Of a DNA stretch of 64,000 nt, positions 1-8,884 are shown piece after piece. Source of the DNA: Mycobacterium pseudokansasii. Lineage in GTDB: Bacteria > Actinomycetota > Actinomycetes > Mycobacteriales > Mycobacteriaceae. The stretch's first letter is position 1, and the number at the start of each line of letters is the position of its first letter. The notes under the pieces were generated by a model. That model worked only from the letters and a program-made list of their open reading frames with translations. It did no database searches and had not been told where the DNA came from. The stretch is taken from the NCBI RefSeq assembly GCF_900566075.1, contig NZ_UPHU01000001.1, positions 62,001 through 126,000 of the forward strand, in the 5' to 3' direction. A program made the translations under genes and the position numbers.

Positions 1-747
1 CACCAGCGTGATGGGTGCCGACAAGGCGTCGACGTCATCCCACAAACTGGCGAAATCCGGGAAGCTGCGGATGGCGTCGTAGCGCCAGGTCCAGTTGCCG
101 TCGTCGAGTCGGCGGGAGTTGTGGAACACGCCGCGGCGCAACGCCTTCACCTCGCGATGCGGCGCCGCGGCGACGGTCACATCGAGCATCGCCTGGAAGC
201 TGGGAAATTCTCGCTCACCGTGCATCAGCGCCACCGTGCCCTGCTGCTGCTTGGTCATCTCGGAGTGTCGCTGCAGCGCCGACGGCGTGACGTCGATGAC
301 GACGAGTTCCTCGACGAGCTCGGGGGCGACCGCACCCAGCCGGATCGCGGTCAGCCCGCCCAGCGACATGCCCACGACCAACTCGGCCGTCGGCGCCAGC
401 TCACGCAGCACCGGGGCCAGGGCGTCGGCATTGTGCTGCGGCGAATAGTCGCCGTCCTCGCGCCAATCGGAATGACCGTGCCCCGGCAGATCCACCGCCA
501 GCGCCGGTTCGCCGAGGCCGACGATCACGGTGTCCCAGGTATGCGCATTTTGGCCGCCGCCGTGCAGGAAGACCACTCGCGGTGACGGGCCGCCCCAGCG
601 CAGCGCACTGATTCTGCCCGCAGCGGTGCCGGCGTCCACCCGCTCGACGTCCGGCAGTGGGCCGGTAGCACCCGCCTGCTCGGCGTTTTCGGCCAGCAGA
701 TCGAACTCGGAGAGCCCGCCGAGTTCGTCGTCGGAAATCTCGGTCAC
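1..747 (-). CDS. alpha/beta hydrolase, Rv0045c-like (3' end outside window)
   Basis: The minus strand encodes an alpha/beta-hydrolase fold protein closely resembling M. tuberculosis Rv0045c, a putative esterase. The N-terminal region has the oxyanion-type turn FLHGGGQNAHTWD, followed by a substrate-pocket GHGHS and the nucleophile elbow GMSLGG with the catalytic Ser. The reading frame is open to the window edge, so the C-terminus with the catalytic His is missing here. I chose the GTG at 747 because VTEISDDEL aligns with the N-terminus of Rv0045c; an in-frame ATG at 768 is an alternative. The gene is next to ino1 in M. tuberculosis, but here about 2.2 kb of foreign DNA separates them. Substrate unknown. 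Confidence 0.85.
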   Translation of the reverse strand, partial: MTEISDDELGGLSEFDLLAENAEQAGATGPLPDVERVDAGTAAGRISALRWGGPSPRVVFLHGGGQNAHTWDTVIVGLGEPALAVDLPGHGHSDWREDGDYSPQHNADALAPVLRELAPTAELVVGMSLGGLTAIRLGAVAPELVEELVVIDVTPSALQRHSEMTKQQQGTVALMHGEREFPSFQAMLDVTVAAAPHREVKALRRGVFHNSRRLDDGNWTWRYDAIRSFPDFASLWDDVDALSAPITLV

Positions 748-900
748 GGCTCTGACTCTACGAGTCATGCCCGAGGGTCACGCGGCGGTGACTGTCGACG
801 TCTGGTCCACGCTGATATCGGGTCGTCATGTCGACCTCGATATTCGCAGTTTCAGGGGCGCTTACGTACGGGTGTAGGTTGCGAAATCTCCGCCCTGGCG

Positions 901-1125
901 TCAGCGGACGCGGTCCTGATCGCTCGGTGTCGCGGGTTGGTCGACCTCGCGTCGCCGGTGCCAGGCGACGGGGGCCGCCGACTCATTGGCATGGCTGACG
1001 GTGTTGTTATCGACGGCGGCCGACGCGCCTGTCGACGCGCGGGCTGAGTTGGCGGTCATATCAAAGGTCACCGAGCCACGCGCCAACCTTTCCGGAACGC
1101 CGTGACCGAGAAGGTGCGGTTTCAT
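901..1125 (-). CDS. possible small leaderless ORF, 74 aa, unknown
   Basis: A 74-codon frame begins MKPHLLGHG and is rich in Ala, Ser and Thr. I recognise no family. Its main support is a TATCCT hexamer (complement of 1132-1137) exactly six bases before the ATG, the spacing of a mycobacterial leaderless transcript. It lies upstream of the Rv0045c-like gene at the edge of the inserted region. It could equally be a chance frame. Confidence 0.25.
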   Translation of the reverse strand: MKPHLLGHGVPERLARGSVTFDMTANSARASTGASAAVDNNTVSHANESAAPVAWHRRREVDQPATPSDQDRVR

Positions 1126-1131
1126 AACCTA

Positions 1132-1137
1132 AGGATA
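1132..1137 (-). promoter_or_regulatory. candidate -10 element of small ORF
   Basis: TATCCT on the minus strand fits TANNNT and ends six bases before the ATG at 1125. No clear -35 is seen. Confidence 0.3.
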
Positions 1138-1219
1138 TGAATCGATTGTTGATCGCAATTGACGCAAGTGAGTATTTGTTCCAGAATTGCGTGACCCTCG
1201 CCGGATTCGAACAGCAACT

Positions 1220-1411
1220 TCTGCCTTACCGAAGTTTATCCAGATGATAATGGCCCAGAGTTTATTTCCCCACAGCTCATTTCCTAGGCACCGCAGTCAT
1301 TTTGCGAAGACAAGTCGGACTGTCCTGCATACGGCAGGAACTCCGTGGAGTAGTAGCTACGTCGAATCATTCAACAGCCGGCTACGGAGCCAATGTGATT
1401 GGAAAGGTTAT
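1220..1411 (+). pseudogene. IS3-family transposase (orfB) remnant
   Basis: Two pieces of an IS3-family DDE integrase core lie in different frames. DNGPEF, around the second catalytic Asp, is read at 1246-1263. The downstream hallmark GTPWSSSYVESFNSRLR, containing the catalytic Glu, is read at about 1337-1390 in the next frame. A frameshift separates them, and everything upstream of the second Asp is missing. The base composition is lower in GC than the surrounding core genome. The remnant ends immediately before the next gene and marks the left side of an inserted segment. Confidence 0.7.
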
Positions 1412-1420
1412 TAGTTAGTA

Positions 1421-2455
1421 ATGTCCAAAGACGGTAACACAGAAAATTGTTTTGGTGTCGGGGCGGCCGAGTCCGATGCTGCTCTGTTCAATCAATCCAA
1501 GGGCAAGGAAGCGACGGCCAAACAGCCTCGGAAGCTTGGTGTTGCAGTTGCAGCTTTAGGGGCGCTAACTTTGTGCAGTGGAGGCGCCGCAGCTACCGCC
1601 GCCGATCTCGATAGCTTCAGTGTTGGCAGACTCGATATCGATTTAACGGCCCACGATGGCTTCAAGCAGCACTTTTGTTCGAGCAGCGACCTCGGCTCCA
1701 CCGACGGTAGTGGTTCCGGCGGAAACTCAGACTCAGTTGGTCCGAGCAGCGGCGGGGGCAATCTCAACGAAATCAATGGCGGAGGCAATAACCCAGAGCC
1801 GGAGCAAGGACGCGTCTTTGTTTACACTGATTATAATCCGAACGACACAAGTTACGATCCGAATAGCATTTACAACCCTCGTATCGAAGAAAGCCATGAT
1901 GAGGTGACCAATCTCGATGCGGTATTTTCAGTAACCCCAATTTCGTCAGTTGATCCGTCCCGATTGATAGAACTGGGTGTGCCCGAGGTCTACTTTGAAC
2001 GCGAGCCGGATAACTTTGACCCGAGCTACGAGAATGGTAGTGTCCGCGCTTCCGATTCAGAACAGATCAACCCATTTTCTTCGCAAGACGTTGGAGGAGA
2101 GAATCCCTGGGCGGGCGAATCACTTCAGGAATACTTCGTCGTAACGACAGAGGAGGGATTGTGGCCGCGTTCCATTTCTAGACCCGGCGCAGACATCGAT
2201 GATCTGAACGAAAATTGGTACAACGAAGTGGTTAGCAATTCTTCAAACAGTCACCGGGCTCACCGGTATGTATATGACCCAGAACAACTAGAGATGCTTC
2301 GCGATTTTGTACGGGGGCGGCCAAACAAACCACAATGGACCGCCTCGGATGAAGAAAGATATTCCCCAGAAAATATCGATAACTTTCTTCGTCCCAATTA
2401 TAATGATCCACGTTATCGTAATTTTGATTCAGATGATGACAATGAAGACGATTAA
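1421..2455 (+). CDS. unknown secreted acidic Asn/Ser-rich protein, 344 aa
   Basis: No family recognised. Residues 1-38 are a long polar, Lys-containing N-region. Residues 39-60 are a hydrophobic, Ala-rich segment ending in AAATAA, which looks like a signal peptide or anchor. Then comes a Gly/Ser/Asn-rich low-complexity linker (about 88-125) and an acidic remainder rich in Asp, Asn, Tyr and Pro, ending in an Asp/Glu tail. There are only three Cys. Codon use is AT-rich at third positions, unlike the neighbouring core genes, which suggests horizontal acquisition. GGAAAGG at 1401-1407 is a possible ribosome site, but spacing of 13 bases is long. It sits between two transposase remnants. Export is inferred from the hydrophobic segment; function unknown. 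Confidence 0.7.
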   Translation: MSKDGNTENCFGVGAAESDAALFNQSKGKEATAKQPRKLGVAVAALGALTLCSGGAAATAADLDSFSVGRLDIDLTAHDGFKQHFCSSSDLGSTDGSGSGGNSDSVGPSSGGGNLNEINGGGNNPEPEQGRVFVYTDYNPNDTSYDPNSIYNPRIEESHDEVTNLDAVFSVTPISSVDPSRLIELGVPEVYFEREPDNFDPSYENGSVRASDSEQINPFSSQDVGGENPWAGESLQEYFVVTTEEGLWPRSISRPGADIDDLNENWYNEVVSNSSNSHRAHRYVYDPEQLEMLRDFVRGRPNKPQWTASDEERYSPENIDNFLRPNYNDPRYRNFDSDDDNEDD

Positions 2456-2560
2456 GAGCCGCACGCAGAAGGCTTAATAAGAAAGCAATCAGCCCTCCGC
2501 ATCTTTGGCTACTTCTGCCATTGGTCGCAATTTTCGGAACATGACTCGCACTGGTAGCGT

Positions 2561-2900
2561 ATGACTGGCTCCCGCAAATCGTTCCTATCGGCGTTGCTGT
2601 TCAGGGTCCCGGAACTGGTTCGCGCGTGGCTTTGTGACGTGCCGCTGGACATGCGCGCTGGGCCGGCTTGCTCGACGCGGCCGAACCAGATCCTGGAGGT
2701 GACGTTGCAGGCGGCCAAGGTGCCGGGGCCGATGGGCCGACGGCGGATGACGTACTCAACCCTGTACGACGCGATGGCCACGATGGACATGATCACGCTG
2801 ATCCGCTCGGCGATCCGGGGGCTGCTGCAGGTGGTTGATGGTGCGTTGAAGCCCCGGTTGCGGGCACGGTTGTCCCGTGACGATGCCTATCAAACCGGCC
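2561..2900 (+). pseudogene. IS1182-like transposase fragment
   Basis: The stretch reading RPNQILEV, then GRRRMTYSTLYDAMATMDMI, then LIRSAIRGLLQVV matches the internal region of IS1182-family transposases (RPNRIFDA..., STVLDDAVATQDTVTQLIAAIRR). The family's N-terminal helix-turn-helix part and the downstream DDE catalytic region are absent. The same frame stays open past 3000, but there it is only the antisense of ino1. It is interpreted as a truncated IS remnant marking the right side of the island. The family assignment is from remembered motifs. Confidence 0.55.
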
Positions 2901-2995
2901 GTAACCAACCACCATGCCGACAGCAACCGCCACGTCAAGTCAACCGCAGCGTAATTACCACCTACCCCACCAAGCCCATTCGGCACCAAGCCGCT

Positions 2996-4105
2996 CTAGT
3001 CGGCTCCGATGATGAACTCTTCGAGCTGAGCGCGCGCGACGTCGTCCGGCAACTGCTGCGGCGGGCTCTTCATCAAGTAGGCCGACGCCGGGATCACCGG
3101 GCCGCCGATGCCGCGGTCCTTGGCGATCTTCGCCGCCCGCACCGCATCGATGATGACGCCGGCGGAGTTCGGCGAGTCCCAGACCTCGAGCTTGTACTCC
3201 AGGTTCAGCGGCACGTCACCGAAGGCACGGCCCTCCAACCGCACATAAGCCCACTTCCGGTCGTCGAGCCAGCCGACATGGTCCGACGGGCCGATGTGCA
3301 CATCCTTGGTCTTGAACTCGCGCTGCAGGTTGGAGGTGACCGCCTGCGTCTTGGAGATCTTCTTCGATTCGAGCCGTTCCCGTTCCAGCATGTTGAGGAA
3401 GTCCATGTTGCCGCCCACGTTGAGCTGCATGGTGCGGTCCAGCTGCACGCCGCGGTCTTCGAACAACTTGGCCAGTACCCGGTGCGTGATCGTCGCCCCG
3501 ACCTGGCTCTTGATGTCGTCACCGACGATCGGCACCCCGGCATCGGCGAACTTCTTAGCCCACACCGGGTCGGAGGCGATGAACACCGGCAGCGCATTGA
3601 CGAACGCCACCCCGGCATCGATGGCGCACTGGGCGTAGAACTTGTCGGCTTCTTCCGAACCGACCGGGAGGTAGGAGACCAGCACGTCGACCTTGGCGTC
3701 CTTGAGCACCTGGACCACGTCGACGGGTTCGGCGTCGGACAGCTCAATGGTGTCGGCGTAGTACTTGCCGATGCCATCCAATGTCGGGCCACGCTGCACC
3801 ACCACGTCGGTCGGCGGCACGTCGGCGATCTTGATGGTGTTGTTCTCCGAGGCGAAGATCGCCTCCGACAGGTCGAAGCCAACCTTCTTCGCATCCACGT
3901 CGAAAGCGGCCACGAACTTCACGTCGCGGACGTGGTACTGACCGAACCGCACGTGCATCAGCCCGGGCACCGTCGAGTTTTCGTCGGCGTTGTGGTAGTA
4001 CTCGACGCCCTGGACCAGCGAGGACGCGCAGTTGCCGACGCCGACAATGGCGACCCGTACCTCAGGCTGCGCCTCCGGCGCCCCTAACGGCTTGTACTCA
4101 CTCAT
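2996..4105 (-). CDS. ino1: inositol-3-phosphate synthase
   Basis: Converts glucose 6-phosphate to 1L-myo-inositol 1-phosphate using NAD in the cytoplasm, the first step toward phosphatidylinositol, PIMs, lipoarabinomannan and mycothiol. The 369-residue product matches M. tuberculosis Ino1 (Rv0046c, 367 aa). The N-terminal NAD-binding turn [16 protein letters not shown] is at about residues 17-32, and the family blocks [22 protein letters not shown] and [12 protein letters not shown] are intact. A GGAG ribosome site precedes the ATG at 4105. The PadR regulator gene lies 73 bp upstream on the same strand, so co-transcription is likely. Confidence 0.97.
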   Translation of the reverse strand: MSEYKPLGAPEAQPEVRVAIVGVGNCASSLVQGVEYYHNADENSTVPGLMHVRFGQYHVRDVKFVAAFDVDAKKVGFDLSEAIFASENNTIKIADVPPTDVVVQRGPTLDGIGKYYADTIELSDAEPVDVVQVLKDAKVDVLVSYLPVGSEEADKFYAQCAIDAGVAFVNALPVFIASDPVWAKKFADAGVPIVGDDIKSQVGATITHRVLAKLFEDRGVQLDRTMQLNVGGNMDFLNMLERERLESKKISKTQAVTSNLQREFKTKDVHIGPSDHVGWLDDRKWAYVRLEGRAFGDVPLNLEYKLEVWDSPNSAGVIIDAVRAAKIAKDRGIGGPVIPASAYLMKSPPQQLPDDVARAQLEEFIIGAD

Positions 4106-4178
4106 TCGGGCGTTCTCCTAACCTCATAGCTTCGGGCAGTGTCTTGTGTGGTTATGTGCAGGGGCTGTTGTGCAGAGT

Positions 4179-4721
4179 TCACGTCTGTTCGGCGTGATTG
4201 GGCGCTGCCCGTTCTGCGGCGATGAGCTCGTTGAGCCACTTGACTTCACGCTCGCTGGACTCGAGCCCGAGTTGGTGCAGTTGCCGGGTATAGCGGTCCA
4301 ACGAGCTGCTGGCCCGCGCCACCGCTTCGCGCAGGCCTTCGCGGCGCTCTTCGACTTGGCGGCGACGGCCTTCCAGGATGCGCATCCGAGCCTCGGCCGG
4401 GGTGCGGTTGAAGAACGCGAGGTGCACCCCGAAGCCGTCGTCGGTGTAGTTGTGCGGGCCGGTGTCGGCGACCAGTTCGGCAAAGCGTCGCCGGCCCTCG
4501 TCGGTCAGCTGGTAGACGCGGCGTGCGCGCCGCACCGGCGTGCCCGCGGGCGCGGCATTCTCCGCGATCAGCCCCTCGGTCTGCATCCGCCGCAGTGCTG
4601 GATATAGCGAGCCGTACGAGAATGCCCGGAATGCGCCGAGCAAGCCGGTCAGCCGTTTACGCAACTCGTAGCCGTGCATGGGCGACTCGATCAAGAGGCC
4701 CAGGATGGCAAGTTCCAGCAT
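4179..4721 (-). CDS. PadR-family transcriptional regulator, Rv0047c-like
   Basis: A 180-residue PadR protein. Residues 1-80 form the winged helix (MLELAILGLL, then MHGYELRKRL, then YGSLYPALRRMQTEGLI). Residues about 95-170 form the Vir_C-like helical dimerisation region. It starts at an ATG preceded by a purine-rich AAAGGGGGT ribosome site. It is transcribed toward ino1, as in M. tuberculosis, so it may regulate inositol synthesis or only itself; the target and ligand are unknown. A short palindrome near 4800-4812 upstream could be its operator. Confidence 0.92.
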   Translation of the reverse strand: MLELAILGLLIESPMHGYELRKRLTGLLGAFRAFSYGSLYPALRRMQTEGLIAENAAPAGTPVRRARRVYQLTDEGRRRFAELVADTGPHNYTDDGFGVHLAFFNRTPAEARMRILEGRRRQVEERREGLREAVARASSSLDRYTRQLHQLGLESSEREVKWLNELIAAERAAPNHAEQT

Positions 4722-4799
4722 CGAGTCACCCCCTTTGTATGGCTGCGTATGGCTGCTGGTTGCGTGAACTACTTAACGATTCGACGCCTCGCGTCATCG

Positions 4800-4812
4800 T
4801 ATCGTTTCGATA
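4800..4812. promoter_or_regulatory. short palindrome upstream of padR gene
   Basis: TATCG-TTT-CGATA is a perfect 5-bp inverted repeat in the 170-bp gap between the PadR gene and the Rv0048c-like gene. It could be an autoregulatory operator, but its position 79 bp from the start codon and small size make this tentative. Confidence 0.25.
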
Positions 4813-4891
4813 TATTTGCCACAACACCACGCGGCGTTGGTGAGTTGTTCGTCACGTGTGGGGGACCTGCCCACGCCGACTGCCGGCTTCG

Positions 4892-5761
4892 CTACGACGG
4901 ATAACTCACCTGTTTGACGGTGCCGTCACCAGCGAAGACGATATAGCCGCCGCCGTAGTCGCTGGAAACATACACCGACAGCGACAGTGCCCCGGGCGTA
5001 GTGGGGTCTTCGGCCGGATCGATGACCAGGTACATGTTGGTGACGTCGGACTGCTTCATGCCCAACGTCTCCGCGGCGCCCCGCATGATCCCCACCGTCG
5101 CCTTCACGTCGAACTTGCCCAGGTCGACCAGGGCAGCATCGGCACCGCCCTTGGCGGAGCTGGTCGGATCGCCCCAGCCGCCGCGGTAGGTGTAACTCAG
5201 CACCCTGCGGTCGTCGGCGGGGTCCTTGCGATCGAGCACCGCGTACGTCGGATAGATCACCAAGCGGTACCCCATGGTGTCGCCGAACCTTTTGCGCGTC
5301 TGCTCCAGCAGACCGGTGAGCCCGCCGAGGGAGTGCAGCTGCTTCGGCGGGGTCAGCACCACGGCCGCGACACCGTCAGGCTTGGCTCCCGGATCCGTCG
5401 TGAAATCCAGCGGTGAGCTGGTGTTGCCGTACAGACCCCAGCCGATGCCGACACCCAACAGCACCGACACCCCGAATGCGGCCGCCAGCAGCCCCAATCC
5501 GTTGCGCCGCGCCCGCGACTTGAGTGCGGGAACCTCCGCGGGTGCACTCTCGGACTGCAGATCGGCGATCAGGTCCTGCAGGTCGCCCAGCGTCACGGCC
5601 TTGGTGGCGGTGCTCACCCGATCGCGGTGCTCTTCCATCGAGAGCTGGCCCTCGTTGAGGGCGGCGTCAAGAATCTGGCAGGCGTCTTGGCGGTCGGTGT
5701 CCTTGGCCCGGGTTGCCGTCGATCCTCCACGAGCAAGCGGTGCGCCCAGCCATTTCGCCAC
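4892..5761 (-). CDS. DUF1707 membrane protein, Rv0048c-like
   Basis: A 289-residue protein, the same length as M. tuberculosis Rv0048c when started at the GTG at 5761 (VAKWLGAPLARG). Residues about 20-70 are a DUF1707 domain (TDRQDACQILDAALNEG, then EEHRDRVSTATKAVTLGDL), a short helical module found on many actinobacterial membrane proteins. Residues about 88-112 form one membrane span. The rest is a predicted extracytoplasmic domain, LTGLLEQTRKRFGDTMGYRL and onward. An in-frame start at 5806 would add 15 residues not seen in the homolog. Function unknown. Confidence 0.85.
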   Translation of the reverse strand: MAKWLGAPLARGGSTATRAKDTDRQDACQILDAALNEGQLSMEEHRDRVSTATKAVTLGDLQDLIADLQSESAPAEVPALKSRARRNGLGLLAAAFGVSVLLGVGIGWGLYGNTSSPLDFTTDPGAKPDGVAAVVLTPPKQLHSLGGLTGLLEQTRKRFGDTMGYRLVIYPTYAVLDRKDPADDRRVLSYTYRGGWGDPTSSAKGGADAALVDLGKFDVKATVGIMRGAAETLGMKQSDVTNMYLVIDPAEDPTTPGALSLSVYVSSDYGGGYIVFAGDGTVKQVSYPS

Positions 5762-5903
5762 GGGGATGATCGTAGAAGTCGAGCTTGCGGGGACGCGATA
5801 GAGCATCGGTTGCAGGTCGGTGGCGCGGGTCGGGGTGCTGCCGCGCCTGCCCGGGATGTGCCCAGGCCGTGCCGGGCTGCATCGTCACGACGCGAAAGCG
5901 ACG

Positions 5904-5909
5904 TACTCT
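5904..5909 (+). promoter_or_regulatory. candidate -10 of the Rv0049-ponA1 operon
   Basis: TACTCT lies seven bases before the GTG at 5917, which would give a leaderless transcript covering the Rv0049-like gene, ponA1 and following genes. Confidence 0.4.
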
Positions 5910-5916
5910 GGTCAGC

Positions 5917-6369
5917 GTGCAACTGCAGCGACAGGTGGTGGACTATGCGCTTCGCCGGCGTTCACTGCTGGCCGAGGTGTACTCGGGGCGCACCGGCGTC
6001 TCCGAGGTCTGTGACGCAAATCCCTATCTGCTGCGCGCCGCAAAGTTTCACGGAAAACCAAGCCGGGTGGTCTGTCCGATCTGCCGCAAGGAACAGCTGA
6101 CGATTGTGTCCTGGGTGTTCGGCGAGCACCTCGGCGCGATCTCGGGCTCGGCGCGGACCGCCGAGGAACTGGTCATGCTCGCTACCCGGTTCACGGAGTT
6201 TGCGGTGCACGTTGTGGAGGTGTGCCGGACCTGCAGTTGGAATCACCTGGTCAAGTCGTATGTCCTGGGCGCAGCACGTCCAGCGCGGCCGGCGCGACCC
6301 CCAAGGGCCCCGAGGGGGGCTGCTCGAACGCGGACGGCGCGCAACGGCGCCCGCACGGCCAGTGAATAG
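5917..6369 (+). CDS. DUF5318 protein, Rv0049-like, two Cys pairs
   Basis: A 150-residue protein very similar to Rv0049 (QLQRQVVDYALRRRSLLAEV at the start). Two Cys pairs, CPIC and CRTC, about 55 residues apart form a probable zinc site. The C-terminus is Ala/Pro/Arg-rich and basic. The GTG start at 5917 matches the homolog and is preceded by a TANNNT box. Its stop overlaps the ponA1 start by eight bases, so the two are translationally coupled. A role with peptidoglycan synthesis is suggested only by this coupling. Confidence 0.88.
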   Translation: MQLQRQVVDYALRRRSLLAEVYSGRTGVSEVCDANPYLLRAAKFHGKPSRVVCPICRKEQLTIVSWVFGEHLGAISGSARTAEELVMLATRFTEFAVHVVEVCRTCSWNHLVKSYVLGAARPARPARPPRAPRGAARTRTARNGARTASE

Positions 6370-8884
6370 CGAAGGGCGTCACCACCAATCGTCGAGTGAC
6401 GCTGCAGGCGGGCCGGCGACTGAGGGTGTGGACCAACCTCGCGGGAACCCCGGTCGCCCAGAGGGGGAGCGTCTGTCGGCGGCCCCCCGCCGCCAGGTTC
6501 CGCCCGACGATCGAATGACCACGATCATCCCGCCGGTGACCGATGACCGGCCTGGGCACTCGAACCCCATCGAGGAAGTCCGGGCCGCGCTGGACAATCC
6601 GCCGTCCACACCCCTGCTTCGCGACCCACTGGAGCAGGTCAAGGCTGCGCTGAACAGTCCTGAGCCGCGCCCTCGGGACGAGCGGCTGAGCGGCGCAGGT
6701 GGTCCCCCGGGGCCACCGGGGCCACCGGGTCGGCCTGGCCAACGCGGGCCGGCGGGCGCTCGGTCGCCCCGGCCGAGGCCCGACTGGGTCCAGCAGGTCA
6801 GCTGGAAGTGGGTTCGACGGTCGGCCGGCCTGGCCGCAGCGGCAATTGTCTTGCTGCCGATCATCACCTTCACCATGGCTTACTTCATCGTCGACGTGCC
6901 CCGGCCCGGGGACATCCGCACGAACCAGGTCTCCACAATCTTGGCCAGCGACGGCTCAGAAATCGCCAAAATCGTTCCCCCCGAAGGCAATCGCGTTGAC
7001 GTCAACCTCAGCCAAGTTCCGGTACACGTACGCCAGGCGGTGATCGCCGCCGAGGACCGCGGCTTTTACTCGAACCCCGGCTTCTCGTTCAGCGGTTTTG
7101 CGCGTGCGGTCAAGAACAACCTGTTCGGCGGCGATCTGCAGGGCGGCTCCACGATCACTCAGCAGTATGTCAAGAACGCGCTGGTCGGTTCCGCGCAGCA
7201 CGGGTGGAGCGGCCTGATGCGCAAGGCCAAGGAGTTGGTCATCGCGACCAAAATGTCGGGGGAGTGGTCCAAAGACGACGTGCTGCAGGCATATTTGAAC
7301 ATCATTTACTTCGGGCGGGGCGCGTACGGAATCTCGGCCGCTTCGAAGGCCTATTTCGACAAGCCGGTCGAGCAGCTCACCGTCTCCGAGGGGGCGTTGC
7401 TGGCGGCGCTGATCAGGCGGCCTTCCACGCTGGACCCGGCGGTCGACCCGGAAGGCGCACTCACCCGGTGGAATTGGGTGCTCGACGGCATGGTGGAGAC
7501 CAAGTCCCTGTCCGCCCAGGATCGCGCCGAACAGCAGTTTCCCAAGACTGTGCCGCCCGAGCAGGCCAGCGCGGAAAACCAGACCACCGGCCCCAACGGG
7601 CTGATCGAACGCCAGGTGACCAAGGAATTATTGGAACTGTTCAACATCGATGAGCAAACCCTGAACACCCAGGGGTTGCAGGTCACCACCACGATCGATC
7701 CGCAAGCCCAACGGGCCGCCGAAAAGGCGGTGGCCAAATACCTCGACGGGCAGGATCCCGATATGCGGGCGGCGGTGGTGTCCATCGACCCGCACAACGG
7801 AGGCGTGCGCGCCTACTACGGCGGCGATAACGCCAACGGCTACGACTTCGCCCAGGCCGGATTGCAGACCGGATCGTCTTTCAAGGTGTTCGCGTTGGTG
7901 GCCGCCCTCGAGCAGGGGATCGGGCTGGGCTATCAGGTCGACAGTTCACCGCTAACGGTCGACGGTATCAAGATCACCAACGTCGACGGCGAGGCTTGCG
8001 GGACGTGCAACATCGCCGAGGCGCTCAAGATGTCGCTGAACACCTCCTATTACCGGCTGATGCTCAAACTGAAGGGCGGCCCCCAGGCCGTCGCGGACGC
8101 CGCGCATCAGGCTGGTGTGGCCACCAGTTTCCCGGGCATATCCCACACGCTGTCCGAGGATGGCAAGGGCGGCCCGCCGAACAACGGGATTGTGTTGGGC
8201 CAGTATCAAACCCGGGTGATCGATATGGCGACGGCGTACGCCACGCTGGCCGCGTCGGGCATTTATCACCGGCCGCACTTCGTCCAAAAGGTAGTCAACG
8301 CCGAAGGTCAGGTCCTCTTCGACGCTGCCAACCAGGACAACTCCGGTGAGCAACGCATCCCGAAGGCCGTGGCCGACAACGTGACTGCGGCGATGATGCC
8401 GATCGCGGGCTATTCACGCGGCCACAGCCTGGCCGGCGGCCGGCCGTCGGCGGCCAAGACCGGCACGGTGCAGTTGGGTGACACCACCGCCAACAAAGAC
8501 GCCTGGATGGTCGGCTATACCCCGTCGCTGTCCACCGCGGTCTGGGTGGGGACGGTCAAGGGCGACCAGCCGCTGGTGACCGCCTCTGGCGCAGCGGTTT
8601 ACGGCTCGGGTCTGCCGTCGGACATCTGGAAGGCGACCATGGACGGCGCCCTGAAAGGGACCGACAACGAGAGCTTCCCCAAGCCCACCGAGATAGGCGG
8701 CTACGCCGGGGTGCCCGCACCGCCCCCGCCGTCTGCCGCGCCGCCGTCGGAGACCGTCATTCAGCCCACCGTCGAAGTAGCACCCGGGATCACCATCCCC
8801 GTCGGTCCGCCCACCACCGTGACGCTCGCGCCCGGGCCGCCGTCGGTGCCACCGCCGGCTGACAATCCCACGCCGCCACCGTGA
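6362..8884 (+). CDS. ponA1: bifunctional penicillin-binding protein PonA1
   Basis: A class A PBP that polymerises lipid II (GT51) and cross-links peptidoglycan. With the GTG at 6362 (VNSEGRHHQSSS, as in the long M. tuberculosis form) it has 840 residues. Residues 1-150 are a Pro/Gly-rich cytoplasmic tail, and about 154-177 the single membrane anchor. The GT51 domain has catalytic Glu231 in AAEDRGFYSNPG and the GGSTITQQYVKN motif. The transpeptidase domain has Ser505-x-x-Lys508 (SSFK), Ser558-Leu-Asn560 and Lys699-Thr-Gly. The tail is Pro/Val-rich. Its stop overlaps the next start (GTGA), so the operon continues. Confidence 0.96.
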   Translation: MNSEGRHHQSSSDAAGGPATEGVDQPRGNPGRPEGERLSAAPRRQVPPDDRMTTIIPPVTDDRPGHSNPIEEVRAALDNPPSTPLLRDPLEQVKAALNSPEPRPRDERLSGAGGPPGPPGPPGRPGQRGPAGARSPRPRPDWVQQVSWKWVRRSAGLAAAAIVLLPIITFTMAYFIVDVPRPGDIRTNQVSTILASDGSEIAKIVPPEGNRVDVNLSQVPVHVRQAVIAAEDRGFYSNPGFSFSGFARAVKNNLFGGDLQGGSTITQQYVKNALVGSAQHGWSGLMRKAKELVIATKMSGEWSKDDVLQAYLNIIYFGRGAYGISAASKAYFDKPVEQLTVSEGALLAALIRRPSTLDPAVDPEGALTRWNWVLDGMVETKSLSAQDRAEQQFPKTVPPEQASAENQTTGPNGLIERQVTKELLELFNIDEQTLNTQGLQVTTTIDPQAQRAAEKAVAKYLDGQDPDMRAAVVSIDPHNGGVRAYYGGDNANGYDFAQAGLQTGSSFKVFALVAALEQGIGLGYQVDSSPLTVDGIKITNVDGEACGTCNIAEALKMSLNTSYYRLMLKLKGGPQAVADAAHQAGVATSFPGISHTLSEDGKGGPPNNGIVLGQYQTRVIDMATAYATLAASGIYHRPHFVQKVVNAEGQVLFDAANQDNSGEQRIPKAVADNVTAAMMPIAGYSRGHSLAGGRPSAAKTGTVQLGDTTANKDAWMVGYTPSLSTAVWVGTVKGDQPLVTASGAAVYGSGLPSDIWKATMDGALKGTDNESFPKPTEIGGYAGVPAPPPPSAAPPSETVIQPTVEVAPGITIPVGPPTTVTLAPGPPSVPPPADNPTPPP

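Noticed and set aside
1188-1215. tRNA 3'-end-like sequence on the minus strand (TTCGAATCC followed by GGCGAGGGTCA)
   Set aside because: Only the T-loop resembles tRNA. The T-stem has at most three pairs, and there is no acceptor partner or anticodon arm, so an attachment site cannot be claimed.
2561-4087. 508-codon plus-strand open frame
   Set aside because: From about 3000 onward it is the antisense of ino1. Only the first part has transposase homology.
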